Made by a program: the position numbers and the translations under genes. From an uncultured Dokdonia sp. (lineage in GTDB: Bacteria > Bacteroidota > Bacteroidia > Flavobacteriales > Flavobacteriaceae), in assembly GCF_947492815.1 (NCBI RefSeq), contig NZ_CANLOB010000017.1:46485-110484 (forward strand): a stretch of DNA of 64,000 nucleotides, read 5' to 3'. How positions within the stretch are numbered: position 1 is the first letter of the stretch; the number at the start of each line of letters is the position of its first letter. Shown here piece by piece: positions 9,392 through 17,552 of this stretch. Under the pieces are notes generated by a model. It did not search any database. It had not been told where the DNA came from and was given only the letters and a program-made list of their open reading frames with translations.

Positions 9392-10099
9392 ATGAAAAAG
9401 TTTATCGCCCTATGTATGGTCATCTGCCTAAGTTCATGTGCAGAGTTACAACAAGTAGTCAATAACCTTCCGCAAGATGGAGGTAATGTATTATCACAAT
9501 CTCAAATAGGTAATGGTTTAAAAGAAGCATTACAATTAGGAATTGATAAACAAGTATCAAAACTTACAGCCAAAGACGGTTTTTATAAGAATCAATTAAC
9601 TAAAATATTACTTCCTGAAGAGTTACGAAAAGTAGATAAGACATTAAGAGATGTAGGATTAGGAAGTCTTGCAGACGAAGGCCTGAAAGTGTTAAATAGG
9701 GCCGCAGAAGATGCTGTAAAAGAGGCAACTCCAATTTTTATAGATGCTGTAAAAGGAATCTCATTTGCCGATGCAAAAAATATCTTATTAGGGAATGACA
9801 ATGCAGCAACACAATACCTAACTTCAAGAACTGAACAAGCTTTATACAATAAATTCAATCCTGTAATTAAAAATTCTTTTGGGAAAGTAGGTGCTGATCA
9901 AATATGGGAAAACCTTATCAATAGATACAATAGTTTACCACTAACTAATAATGTAAACCCTGATCTTACAGATTATGTTACCCAAGAAGCATTAAAAGGT
10001 GTTTACAAAATGATTGCTGTTGAAGAAAAAGAAATACGCACAAAATACACCTCAAGGACTACAGATCTTTTAAAACGTGTTTTTGCATTGCAAGACTAA
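9392..10099 (+). CDS. DUF4197 family lipoprotein
   Basis: 235 residues. A lipoprotein signal (MKKFIALCMVICLSSC, Cys16) is followed by a mainly helical domain covering about 35-232, with LSQSQIGNGLKEALQLGIDKQV, LLPEELRKVDKTLRDVGLG and a C-terminal YKMIAVEEKEIRTKYTSRTTDLLKRVF. I recognise this as the DUF4197 family, widespread in Bacteroidota and Proteobacteria; its function is not known to me. It is transcribed away from the PqqB-like gene and ends at a strong hairpin terminator (10119-10156), so it is probably a single-gene unit. Confidence 0.85.
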   Translation: MKKFIALCMVICLSSCAELQQVVNNLPQDGGNVLSQSQIGNGLKEALQLGIDKQVSKLTAKDGFYKNQLTKILLPEELRKVDKTLRDVGLGSLADEGLKVLNRAAEDAVKEATPIFIDAVKGISFADAKNILLGNDNAATQYLTSRTEQALYNKFNPVIKNSFGKVGADQIWENLINRYNSLPLTNNVNPDLTDYVTQEALKGVYKMIAVEEKEIRTKYTSRTTDLLKRVFALQD

Positions 10100-10118
10100 A
10101 AGTATATACTATACACCT

Positions 10119-10156
10119 AAAAAAGGGTTGTACAATGGATTGTACAACCCTTTTTT
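10119..10156 (+). terminator. Strong intrinsic terminator after the DUF4197 gene
   Basis: A 17-bp perfect stem (A6-GGGTTGTACAA / TTGTACAACCC-T6) with a 4-base loop, ending in a T-run. It starts 20 bases after the stop codon. Confidence 0.9.
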
Positions 10157-10301
10157 ATTGCGATGACGCCACAGTATACGTCTCTTTTCTTATACATTTT
10201 AGAATGTACAAGTATTTAATTTTAAACTATTAAACATCTAACTGTCAATTTTTTACGTAACTTTAATATACCTCAATTACGAACCAAAGACAAACCAACC
10301 A

Positions 10302-10469
10302 ATGACAACTACTTCAAAACATATTCAGTTTAAAGAATATTTGGAACGAAAGCATAAACGACTTATTGAAGAAGCCTACAATGTTAGATATACAGATTCA
10401 AGCTTAAGCGATGTTCTTACCTATGAAGCACTTAAGCTAGATCAGAAGTTAAAATTTTTACAATTTTAA
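10302..10469 (+). CDS. Small hypothetical protein, 55 residues
   Basis: ATG at 10302 to TAA at 10469 encodes a charged, probably helical peptide: it begins MTTTSKHIQFKEYLERKHKR, continues with LIEEAYNVRYTDSSLSDVLT and ends YEALKLDQKLKFLQF. No signal peptide or cysteines. Codon use resembles that of neighbouring genes, and the upstream stretch (10240-10300) is AT-rich with a near-consensus TAACTTTA. It lies between the DUF4197 terminator and a convergent lipoprotein gene. I do not recognise it. The acidic/basic helical pattern might suit a small regulator, but that is only a guess. Confidence 0.5.
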   Translation: MTTTSKHIQFKEYLERKHKRLIEEAYNVRYTDSSLSDVLTYEALKLDQKLKFLQF

Positions 10470-10500
10470 TTTCTGAGATATACGACCAATTATCTTAAAA

Positions 10501-11004
10501 TTACTGTACTAGAAATGAAATATTAGTAAAAGTTCCATTAGTTAATGTTACCATTTCTCCGTCTATATTTGTCGCTACTCCATTAAATGTTCCAGAAATT
10601 ATTTGATTTTCTATATCTAGATTTGTTATTGTTATTGTCCCAGTAGGGTTTTCTGAAATAGCAGATAAAAAATTATTATATTGGATATTGTTATTATTTT
10701 CAGAAACTGAAAAAATTCCTTCTGTAAGTAATGGATCATCAAAGTTAATACTTCCAATTTCAATACTTACTAAATCAAATGTTGTTGCAATTACTGCTGT
10801 TAATCTAATAAAACGACCTTCGCTTAATAATAAAGCTGTTTCAATATTATTACTACTGAAATTTTCTCCATTTACATCTACTGTAATGGTATTGTCAGCA
10901 AATTCATTTGGAGTAATTGAAGTGTCATCATCAGAAGAACAACTAGCCACAATCAAACTACTAAAGAGTAATAAGTAAAAAATATTTTTTTTCATTGAAA
11001 TCAT
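10501..11004 (-). CDS. Beta-rich lipoprotein, DUF6252-like
   Basis: 167 residues. The N terminus is a lipoprotein signal (MKKNIFYLLLFSSLIVASC with a trailing SSDDD, which in Bacteroidota often marks surface-exposed lipoproteins). The mature part has alternating hydrophobic strands and the recurring phrases ITVDVNGENFSS, GTITITNLDIENQIISGTFNGVA and ITSF-like endings, as in short DUF6252-type immunoglobulin-like lipoproteins. The start at 11004 gives MISMKKN; the in-frame ATG at 10995 gives MKKN and is equally likely. Function unknown. Confidence 0.7.
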   Translation of the reverse strand: MISMKKNIFYLLLFSSLIVASCSSDDDTSITPNEFADNTITVDVNGENFSSNNIETALLLSEGRFIRLTAVIATTFDLVSIEIGSINFDDPLLTEGIFSVSENNNNIQYNNFLSAISENPTGTITITNLDIENQIISGTFNGVATNIDGEMVTLTNGTFTNISFLVQ

Positions 11005-11024
11005 AGTTTAGTTAATTAAAAAAA

Positions 11025-11810
11025 TTATAATTGTTTACGTAAGCTTTTAAAATAATCAAACGCTCCTAGTAGTCTACTTCCATACCAAGAAAAATATTCT
11101 CCATCTACCAGCACTATTTTTGCACTGGTGTGTGGTACTAATTCTTTTATATGCTTTTCAGCGAAAGGAAATGGCTCTGAAGATAAAAAGACATAATCTA
11201 ATTCCTGTAGCTGTTCTAGTTGAATTTCTGGATACCTTCCTTCTATTGCCTTAAAGGCATTATTAAAGTTACAGACTTCTAATAAGTAATCAATAAAGGT
11301 ATCATTCCCAGCAACCATCCACGGCTCTCTCCAAATAAAATAGCCTACATTTTTAATGGATTTATTTTGAGGAAGCTCTTTTAAAAAATTTTGATACTTA
11401 TGCTGAATATTTAGAACTAAGGCTGACGCTGTATCTACTACTTTAAAAATAGCACCATACATCGTTATAAGTGAAAGCGCATCCTCTAAGTTTTTAATAT
11501 CTGAAACATGCACCGGAGCAATAGCTTCCATATCACGTACAATCTGTTCTGTATTTTCTTCTTTATTACAGAGAATGATATCAGGTTGTAAAGCGTTCAC
11601 TTTATCAATATGAAGTTGCTTGGTACCTCCTACAACCGTTTTTTCCTTGACAAGGCCCACTGGATGCACACAAAATTTGGTAAGACCAACAATATGGTCT
11701 TTCAGTCCTAAATCAACAAGTAATTCTGTTTGACTAGGCACTAAAGACACAATACGTACTGGTACTTTAGAAAACTGAAGTAATCTTCCAAGTTGATCTG
11801 TATACTCCAT
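11025..11810 (-). CDS. BtuF-like helical-backbone metal/cobalamin-binding protein without signal peptide
   Basis: 261 residues of the periplasmic-binding-protein class used by vitamin B12 and siderophore ABC importers. The N lobe has RIVSLVPSQTELLVDLGL and IVGLTKFCVHP. The middle has LQPDIILCNKEENT, and the C lobe has VGYFIWREPWMVAGNDTFIDYLLEVC and LDYVFLSSEPFPF. No signal peptide or lipobox precedes the first strand, and no upstream alternative start supplies one, so the protein is predicted cytoplasmic. It lies 9 bases after pyrF and appears co-transcribed with prfA-pyrF; no permease or ATPase gene is near. Its ligand is unknown. Confidence 0.8.
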   Translation of the reverse strand: MEYTDQLGRLLQFSKVPVRIVSLVPSQTELLVDLGLKDHIVGLTKFCVHPVGLVKEKTVVGGTKQLHIDKVNALQPDIILCNKEENTEQIVRDMEAIAPVHVSDIKNLEDALSLITMYGAIFKVVDTASALVLNIQHKYQNFLKELPQNKSIKNVGYFIWREPWMVAGNDTFIDYLLEVCNFNNAFKAIEGRYPEIQLEQLQELDYVFLSSEPFPFAEKHIKELVPHTSAKIVLVDGEYFSWYGSRLLGAFDYFKSLRKQL

Positions 11811-11819
11811 ATAAAAGGA

Positions 11820-12641
11820 TTAATTAGCTTCTTGAAGAATCGTTTGCATAGCTTGTTGCATACTTTTTGCTGATGCACGTGCAGCTTCTGCAAAATCTTC
11901 TTCTTGAGATTTATAAATAATCCCTCTAGAAGAATTTACTAAAAGACCAATATCTTTTGTCATTCCATACTTACACACTTCTTCAAGGCTACCACCTTGT
12001 GCACCTACCCCAGGAACTAATAAAAATGCTTCAGGAATTATAGCACGTATATCCGTTAGGTATTCTGCTTTTGTAGCACCTACTACATACATCAAACGAT
12101 CGCTATTTTCATACGTTTTTGAGGTTTGTAGTACTTTTTTGTAGACTTCTTGGTCTCCAATTTTCTGTGTTTGAAAATCAAATGCGCCTTGGTTAGAGGT
12201 CAATGCCAATACAATCGTATGTTTATCTTCAAACGCAAGAAACGGCTCTACAGAATCACGCCCCATATAGGGAGCAATGGTCACCGAATCAAACTGAAGC
12301 GATTCAAAAAAAGCTTTAGCGTAACGGGTTGAAGTATTTCCAATATCACCACGTTTTGCATCTGCAATGGTAAACTGCTCTGGATAGTTGTCATTCAGAT
12401 AATTAATAGTTTTCTCTAATGACTTCCAGCCTTCAATCCCATAAGCTTCATAAAAAGCTATATTAGGTTTATACCCTACACATAGATCATGAGTTGCATC
12501 AATAATTGCTTTATTAAAAGCAAAAATAGGATCTTCTTCTTCTAATAAATGCTTTGGGATTTTATCCAAATCGGTATCTAATCCTACAATTAGAAAAGAT
12601 TTCTTTTTATGTATTTGACTAACAAGTTCTTGAGTGGTCAT
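11820..12641 (-). CDS. pyrF: Orotidine 5'-phosphate decarboxylase
   Basis: 273 residues, the length of the longer (type 2) OMP decarboxylases. It catalyses the last step of de novo UMP synthesis. The active site [11 protein letters not shown] is present (Asp94, Lys96, Asp99), as are the strand [14 protein letters not shown] at the N terminus, [11 protein letters not shown] at 58-68, the phosphate-binding end [14 protein letters not shown] and the VNSSRGIIY stretch. The ATG shares one base with the prfA stop (TAATG), so translation is likely coupled. The BtuF-like gene follows after 9 bases. Confidence 0.95.
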   Translation of the reverse strand: MTTQELVSQIHKKKSFLIVGLDTDLDKIPKHLLEEEDPIFAFNKAIIDATHDLCVGYKPNIAFYEAYGIEGWKSLEKTINYLNDNYPEQFTIADAKRGDIGNTSTRYAKAFFESLQFDSVTIAPYMGRDSVEPFLAFEDKHTIVLALTSNQGAFDFQTQKIGDQEVYKKVLQTSKTYENSDRLMYVVGATKAEYLTDIRAIIPEAFLLVPGVGAQGGSLEEVCKYGMTKDIGLLVNSSRGIIYKSQEEDFAEAARASAKSMQQAMQTILQEAN

Positions 12642-13720
12642 TATAATTCGCCTTCGTTTGCTTTTAACTTCTCTGTATTTTCTACCAATTGTAACTCATC
12701 TAATATCTTCTGGATATCTCCATTTACAATATTTTGAAGATCATACAATGTCAATCCAATACGGTGATCGGTTACACGCCCTTGTGGGTAATTGTAGGTT
12801 CTAATCTTTGCACTACGGTCTCCACTACTTACTTGGGAGTTACGCTTTGCAGCATCTTCTTCTTGTTTCTTAGCAAGCTCAAGATCATACAAACGTGAAC
12901 GTAATACTTTAAAGGCTTTTTCTTTATTCTTATGCTGTGATTTTTGATCTTGACATTGTGCTACCAATCCTGTAGGAATGTGTGTTAATCGTACCGCTGA
13001 ATAGGTGGTGTTTACCGATTGTCCACCAGGTCCTGACGAACAGAAAAAATCAATACGTACATCTTTCATTTCGATTTGCACATCAAACTCTTCGGCTTCT
13101 GGTAATACCATTACGGTTGCTGCACTCGTATGTACACGTCCTTGTGTTTCTGTTTGTGGTACACGTTGTACTCGATGTACACCTGCTTCAAACTTTAAGG
13201 TCCCATATACATCTTCACCTGTGATTTCAAATTGGATTTCTTTAAATCCACCTGAAGTTCCTTCAGAAAAATCTACAGTACTATGGCTCCATCCTTGTTT
13301 TCCATCTACATACTTGGTATACATTCTATACAAATCTCCAGCAAAAATACTCGCTTCATCTCCTCCCGTTCCTGCACGTATTTCTACCACAACATTCTTT
13401 GCATCTTCAGGGTCTTTAGGAATCAGCATCATCCTGATTTTCTCCTCAAGTTCTGGAATCGCAGATTTTGCTTCATCCATTTGCATTTTAGCCATTTCGA
13501 CCATTTCTGCATCACTCCCATCTGCTAGAATCTCTTCTGCTTCAGAAAGATTGTCGGTATACTCTATATATTTTGCACGCTCATCCATAAGAGCCCTTAG
13601 ATCCTTATATTCTTTATTGAGTTGTACATATCGTTTTTGATCAGATATAATATCTGGCTGAATGATTAAATCACTCACTTCATCAAAACGTTGTTTTACT
13701 ATCTGTAATTTTTCTAACAT
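12641..13720 (-). CDS. prfA: Peptide chain release factor 1
   Basis: 359 residues, normal for RF1. It reads UAA and UAG and triggers peptide release. The catalytic GGQ is at 232-234 within [12 protein letters not shown], and the codon-recognition PxT motif is PQT (188-190) in [18 protein letters not shown]. The C-terminal [23 protein letters not shown] stretch is also typical. It leads the prfA-pyrF-BtuF-like operon. The other class I factor, prfB, lies at 51473 in this window with its own frameshift control. Confidence 0.97.
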   Translation of the reverse strand: MLEKLQIVKQRFDEVSDLIIQPDIISDQKRYVQLNKEYKDLRALMDERAKYIEYTDNLSEAEEILADGSDAEMVEMAKMQMDEAKSAIPELEEKIRMMLIPKDPEDAKNVVVEIRAGTGGDEASIFAGDLYRMYTKYVDGKQGWSHSTVDFSEGTSGGFKEIQFEITGEDVYGTLKFEAGVHRVQRVPQTETQGRVHTSAATVMVLPEAEEFDVQIEMKDVRIDFFCSSGPGGQSVNTTYSAVRLTHIPTGLVAQCQDQKSQHKNKEKAFKVLRSRLYDLELAKKQEEDAAKRNSQVSSGDRSAKIRTYNYPQGRVTDHRIGLTLYDLQNIVNGDIQKILDELQLVENTEKLKANEGEL

Positions 13721-13810
13721 AATTGCCTTCTACTTGTCGCGAATTTACAATTTTCAATTGATATTTTCTTTGCGTATCATTGCTTTTCATAGTATAGTTT
13801 TAAACAAAAA

Positions 13811-14311
13811 TTGCTTCATATTAAATCATTAGAAAGAATAGGGTTTGGAGGAGGTTGTCATTGGTGTACTGAAGCCGTATTTCAGACCATCAAAGGCGTT
13901 CAAAGTGTTGAACAAGGCTTTATTGCTTCAACGGCACCTAATGACTCTCTTTCTGAAGGAGTGATTGTACAATATGACCCACAAGTCATTACATTAGAAC
14001 AGCTTATCGAAGTACACGTACACACCCATAAATCTACAAGCAATCATAGTTTTAGAACCAAATATAGATCTGCTATGTATTATTATGATAAGGTGCAGGA
14101 GTCCGCTTTCGCGAAAGCGGTATTCACACTACAACCTCAATTTTCAGAACCCATTATTACAAAAGCACTTCCTCTTAGTAGATTCAAACTGAATGACGAA
14201 TCATTTTTAGATTATTTTAAAAGAAACCCAGATGCTCCTTTCTGTACACGGTATATACATCCAAAGTTAGAGAAATTACAAAAAGAATACACAGATTGGA
14301 TTAAGGAATAA
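13811..14311 (+). CDS. msrA: Peptide methionine sulfoxide reductase MsrA-like protein
   Basis: 166 residues, UUG start (no ATG lies before the catalytic motif). The motif is GFGGGCHWCTEAVFQTIKGV, with the nucleophilic Cys at 16; CHWC replaces the more common CFWC. The downstream HVHTHKSTSNHSFRTKYRSAMYYYD matches the usual HdPT...YRSaIyy region but diverges, and GYAGG is replaced by GFIAST. By family it reduces methionine-S-sulfoxide. A dispersed palindrome is read in frame as SAFAKA (14103-14120). The gene diverges from prfA and overlaps the convergent protease-like gene by 11 bases. Confidence 0.82.
   Translation: MLHIKSLERIGFGGGCHWCTEAVFQTIKGVQSVEQGFIASTAPNDSLSEGVIVQYDPQVITLEQLIEVHVHTHKSTSNHSFRTKYRSAMYYYDKVQESAFAKAVFTLQPQFSEPIITKALPLSRFKLNDESFLDYFKRNPDAPFCTRYIHPKLEKLQKEYTDWIKE
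14103..14120. repeat. Dispersed palindrome copy inside msrA
   Basis: CCGCTTTCGCGAAAGCGG, an 18-base perfect palindrome, encodes ESAFAKAV in the msrA frame. Confidence 0.9.
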
Positions 14312-15425
14312 CAAACACTTGTTTTTTCTGAATGGTGATACGCTTTCCAGTTGCGAAAACAAATTCAAAATCTTTTTCCTCTTTACTTAATTGCTTTTGA
14401 TACTTGTTAAGTGCACAGAAATCTGTAAATGTATTTCCATTAAGACTTGTAATTTCATCTCCTTGACGTATTCCAAGATTCCAAGCTTCACTTCCTTCTC
14501 TTATTTGTAGTGCCACCATTTTTTTATCTTTTACGACAGCAACACAGTCATAATTCCAAGTATCATTTTTAATAATTGCGTCAGAAACGTACAATTTATC
14601 AGTACTTAAGCTTAGAAATAACCGTTTGCCTTTCCATAAGCTGTTTCCAATTTTAGTTGTTTGATTTCCATAATCTACCGTTGGAAATAATGTTACATTA
14701 CCAGAATGCATTTCAGGCAATTGTACAGTTGTATTATATGTTTTAGTAAGTGTGCCATTTACATCATAAAACCCACTATAAAATGCAGCTTTAGGATATT
14801 GATCGATATGCAATAAAGTATATTTAGTTTTATTTACATCTGAATCCCTAGCACCTGTATCCAATAAGAACTTGATTTTCTTTCCATTCATTTCCATAAA
14901 AACAGAAGGTCGATTATTACTAAAATCAAAATCTAATGCATGCATTTTATCTACTTCATCAGGATAAGAATCTGGAGGAGACATAATGAGTATCTTCTTC
15001 TCAAAATCTATGGTCCAATTAAAATGCTTCGTAATATCTACACCTAATATACCGTCTATATCATAACACGAAAAGATATCACTATCCCCTGCTTTTAAAA
15101 TACGGTGCTTGGTAATTTCTCTACTCCCTAATTGAATGGTGCCACTTTTGTAATAACGCATCTTTGTTCTAGAGCCATTGGAAGAATTTACATTAATTGT
15201 TTTTGAGGTGCGTTTCAAATCATCTGCCACCCAGGAAAAACCAACAGTACTTTGAGCTCCTGTATCAAAAGCAAACTGTTTTTCTACACCATTAAACGTT
15301 ATAGGAATCGTAATAATTCCTAGATCATTTCTAAACGGAATGGTATCTTGAAATACGACTGGTTTTTGCGCTTGAAGCGTTATAGCGAAACTGCACAAAA
15401 ATAAAAGAATGATGGCTTTTTTCAT
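14301..15425 (-). CDS. Retropepsin-like aspartyl protease with C-terminal PDZ domain, exported
   Basis: 374 residues with a signal peptide (about 1-19, ending LQAQ). Two retropepsin-like half-domains each keep an aspartyl-protease triad: FDTGAQST (Asp54) and LLDTGARDS (Asp189). The flap-to-strand phrase DGILGVDIT (124-132) follows the first, as in clan AA proteins. A PDZ domain is at about 295-355 (VALQIREGSEAWNLGIRQGDEITSLNG). It is probably periplasmic and may cut or bind envelope peptides; the substrate is unknown. Its 3' end overlaps the convergent msrA by 11 bases. Confidence 0.82.
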   Translation of the reverse strand: MKKAIILLFLCSFAITLQAQKPVVFQDTIPFRNDLGIITIPITFNGVEKQFAFDTGAQSTVGFSWVADDLKRTSKTINVNSSNGSRTKMRYYKSGTIQLGSREITKHRILKAGDSDIFSCYDIDGILGVDITKHFNWTIDFEKKILIMSPPDSYPDEVDKMHALDFDFSNNRPSVFMEMNGKKIKFLLDTGARDSDVNKTKYTLLHIDQYPKAAFYSGFYDVNGTLTKTYNTTVQLPEMHSGNVTLFPTVDYGNQTTKIGNSLWKGKRLFLSLSTDKLYVSDAIIKNDTWNYDCVAVVKDKKMVALQIREGSEAWNLGIRQGDEITSLNGNTFTDFCALNKYQKQLSKEEKDFEFVFATGKRITIQKKQVFVIP

Positions 15426-15457
15426 AAGTATTTTGGGTAATTTATACTGAATAGACC

Positions 15458-15465
15458 CAAATATA
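15458..15465 (-). promoter_or_regulatory. Putative -7 element for the aspartyl protease gene
   Basis: TATATTTG on the minus strand, 32 bases before the ATG at 15425. The -33 element is not clear. Confidence 0.35.
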
Positions 15466-15668
15466 GTATGATTGTTACAATGAGTTATTTACAAAATAGA
15501 GGAAACAAAAAATACAATTTCTATAATTTCAATGCCGTGAAAACCTATTACATTAATAATATGCGTATTACATTTATGTGTATATATGTTAAAGTACGTT
15601 ATTCAATAAATTAAATTGTAAGAATATTCTTATCTTCAAGGTATTATTAACTATCAAACACTACAACT

Positions 15669-15854
15669 ATGTTTACAAAAATTAAAGGAATCAAAGGAGT
15701 CAAGCCATTAAGTAACGTTGAACAAAAAGCAATATCTGGAGGATTTTGGGGTGGTTGTGAACAAGGCATATGTGGCGATGATAATGACTGTGCATGTGGT
15801 ATTTGTCAATTTTTCACCGAAATACCCTTCCCAGTAGGCACATGTCTTTTTTAA
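15669..15854 (+). CDS. Cysteine-rich peptide with double-glycine leader (bacteriocin/RiPP-like precursor)
   Basis: 61 residues with two parts. The leader (1-25) is basic and ends KPLSNVEQKAISGG, the pattern of double-glycine leaders removed by C39 peptidase/ABC exporters and common on Bacteroidota secreted peptides. The core (26-61) starts FWGGCEQGICGDDNDCACGIC and ends GTCLF; it has six cysteines, acidic residues and aromatics. It is a single-gene unit: an AT-rich upstream region, and a 20-bp-stem terminator downstream (15944-15987). No maturation enzyme, exporter or immunity gene is adjacent, so export would rely on a transporter elsewhere. The class (disulfide-rich bacteriocin, signal peptide or RiPP) cannot be decided. 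Confidence 0.7.
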   Translation: MFTKIKGIKGVKPLSNVEQKAISGGFWGGCEQGICGDDNDCACGICQFFTEIPFPVGTCLF

Positions 15855-15943
15855 TCTGTAATTCAAAATAGGTAGTATTCACATGGCTAATAACTATCTA
15901 AAATTACATTGTGTGAACATCTCTAATTAGACAAACCAATATT

Positions 15944-15987
15944 AAATAAAGAATCCTTTAAAATTAGTTTTAAAGGATTCTTTATTT
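15944..15987. terminator. Perfect 20-bp-stem bidirectional terminator
   Basis: Twenty bases starting AAATAAAGAATCC pair perfectly with 15968-15987 around a TTAG loop. It lies between the convergent cysteine-rich peptide gene and purM, with A/T runs on both sides. Confidence 0.85.
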
Positions 15988-16024
15988 GTGGACATTATAT
16001 GATTTCCTATGCATAGGAAATAAA

Positions 16025-17206
16025 TTAGTATTTAAATTCCCCCTTATCACTCGTAATAGTCAATTTCTTTCCAGTGTCACTCGCTTCTACCCTACCAACA
16101 ATCTGTGCCGGTACATCAAAAGACTCAGAAATAGCTATCAGCTCTTTTGCGATAGTTTCATTACAATATATCTCCATACGATGTCCCATATTAAATACTT
16201 GATACATCTCTTTCCAATCGGTACCACTTTCTTTTTGAATTAAATCAAATAATGGAGGGACATCAAATAAATTGTCTTTTATAATATGAAGATCTTCTAC
16301 AAAGTGTAAAATTTTTGTTTGTGCGCCACCACTGCAATGTACCATCCCGTGAATGTCTGTAGCATCATATTTTGACAGTATTTCTTTAATAATAGGCGCA
16401 TATGTACGTGTAGGAGATAACACTAATTTTCCTGCATCTATTGGGCTATTAGCGACTGTATCTGTTAGTTTTTTTGAACCACTATACACTAAATCATTAG
16501 GAACAGCAGCATCAAAACTCTCTGGAAACTTCTCGGCTAGATATGTATGAAATACATCATGTCTGGCAGATGTTAATCCATTACTTCCCATGCCACCATT
16601 ATAGTCTGTTTCATAAGTAGCCTGACCAAAAGAAGCAAGCCCTACAATCACATCACCAGGTTTGATATTTGCATTATCAATCACATCACTACGTTTCATA
16701 CGTGCTGTCACAGTAGAATCTACAATAATGGTACGCACCAAATCTCCTACATCTGCTGTTTCTCCTCCCGTAGAATGTATCGTTACGCCAAACTTTTTTA
16801 AGTCTTCTAGCAACTCCTCAGTTCCATTTATAATTGCCGAAATTACTTCGCCTGGAATCACATTTTTATTACGTCCTATAGTGGATGATAAAATGATATT
16901 ATCTGTCGCTCCTACGCATAGTAAATCATCTACATTCATAATCAATGCATCTTGCGCAATTCCCTTCCAAACAGATATATCACCCGTTTCTTTCCAGTAC
17001 ATATAGGCCAATGCCGATTTTGTTCCTGCACCATCGGCATGCATGATTAAGCAGTAATCATTATCTCCTGTCAAGTGATCGGGAACTATTTTACAAAATG
17101 CCTTTGGAAATAATCCTTTATCTACATTTTTAATAGCATTATGTACATCTTCTTTTCCTGCAGATACGCCTCTTAGCGCATAACGTTTTGAAATATCTTG
17201 GCTCAT
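16025..17206 (-). CDS. purM: Phosphoribosylformylglycinamidine cyclo-ligase (AIR synthase)
   Basis: 393 residues from the ATG at 17206 (MSQDISKRYALRGVSAGKED). It closes the imidazole ring in purine synthesis, converting FGAM to AIR with ATP. Family features are HADGAGTKSALAY near the N terminus, LLCVGATDNIILSSTIGRN, HSTGGETADVGDLVRTI, GDVIVGLASFG and a late MVHCSGGAQTK, matching the Bacteroidota form of PurM. The frame stays open upstream to 17287, but that extension only translates a dispersed palindrome (17257-17280) as AFAKAY, so I reject it. A -7-like TATTTTTG (17225-17232) lies within 26 bases of the chosen start. Confidence 0.9.
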   Translation of the reverse strand: MSQDISKRYALRGVSAGKEDVHNAIKNVDKGLFPKAFCKIVPDHLTGDNDYCLIMHADGAGTKSALAYMYWKETGDISVWKGIAQDALIMNVDDLLCVGATDNIILSSTIGRNKNVIPGEVISAIINGTEELLEDLKKFGVTIHSTGGETADVGDLVRTIIVDSTVTARMKRSDVIDNANIKPGDVIVGLASFGQATYETDYNGGMGSNGLTSARHDVFHTYLAEKFPESFDAAVPNDLVYSGSKKLTDTVANSPIDAGKLVLSPTRTYAPIIKEILSKYDATDIHGMVHCSGGAQTKILHFVEDLHIIKDNLFDVPPLFDLIQKESGTDWKEMYQVFNMGHRMEIYCNETIAKELIAISESFDVPAQIVGRVEASDTGKKLTITSDKGEFKY

Positions 17207-17552
17207 AGGTTGTTTTCGAAGTAGCAAAAATAGGTATAATAAGTAGAATTTTGAAGTATACGCTTTCGCGAAAGCGTATAAAACCATCTAATACAATGTA
17301 CAGATGAAAATTTCACCTATAATTCGATTCTTTTTAATACGATATTCAGTATAAAATGTATTAAATATGCTTGTTCAATTGATATAAAATCACGTATAAT
17401 GACTGAAAATTCCTACTCGTTTTTAGTAAGCAGATGTGTTACAAATATAGAATGCGTAATTACATCTAAAAATCTATTTTAAGACCTTCTTTTTACGTAT
17501 TTTAGAATAGTGTATTATTCCCCCTTTATATATACAAAAAATAGTTATAAAA
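17207..17552. other. 346-bp divergent intergenic region between purM and the MACPF gene
   Basis: It contains a minus-strand TATTTTTG (17225-17232), a plausible -7 box for purM, and the longest dispersed palindrome of the window (17257-17280). The rest is AT-rich with no convincing frame. I see no clear promoter box for the MACPF gene. Confidence 0.6.
17257..17280. repeat. Dispersed palindrome copy, 24 bases
   Basis: TATAC-GCTTTCGCGAAAGC-GTATA is a perfect 24-base palindrome, the longest of the family here, 51 bases upstream of the purM ATG. Confidence 0.9.

Noticed and set aside
13005..13640. Long frame antisense to prfA
   Set aside because: It lies wholly opposite prfA, has no domain or signal I recognise, and its composition is that of a mirror frame of a conserved gene.
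17207..17287. N-terminal extension of PurM
   Set aside because: It translates the dispersed palindrome and has no homologous counterpart; the ATG at 17206 fits the family.
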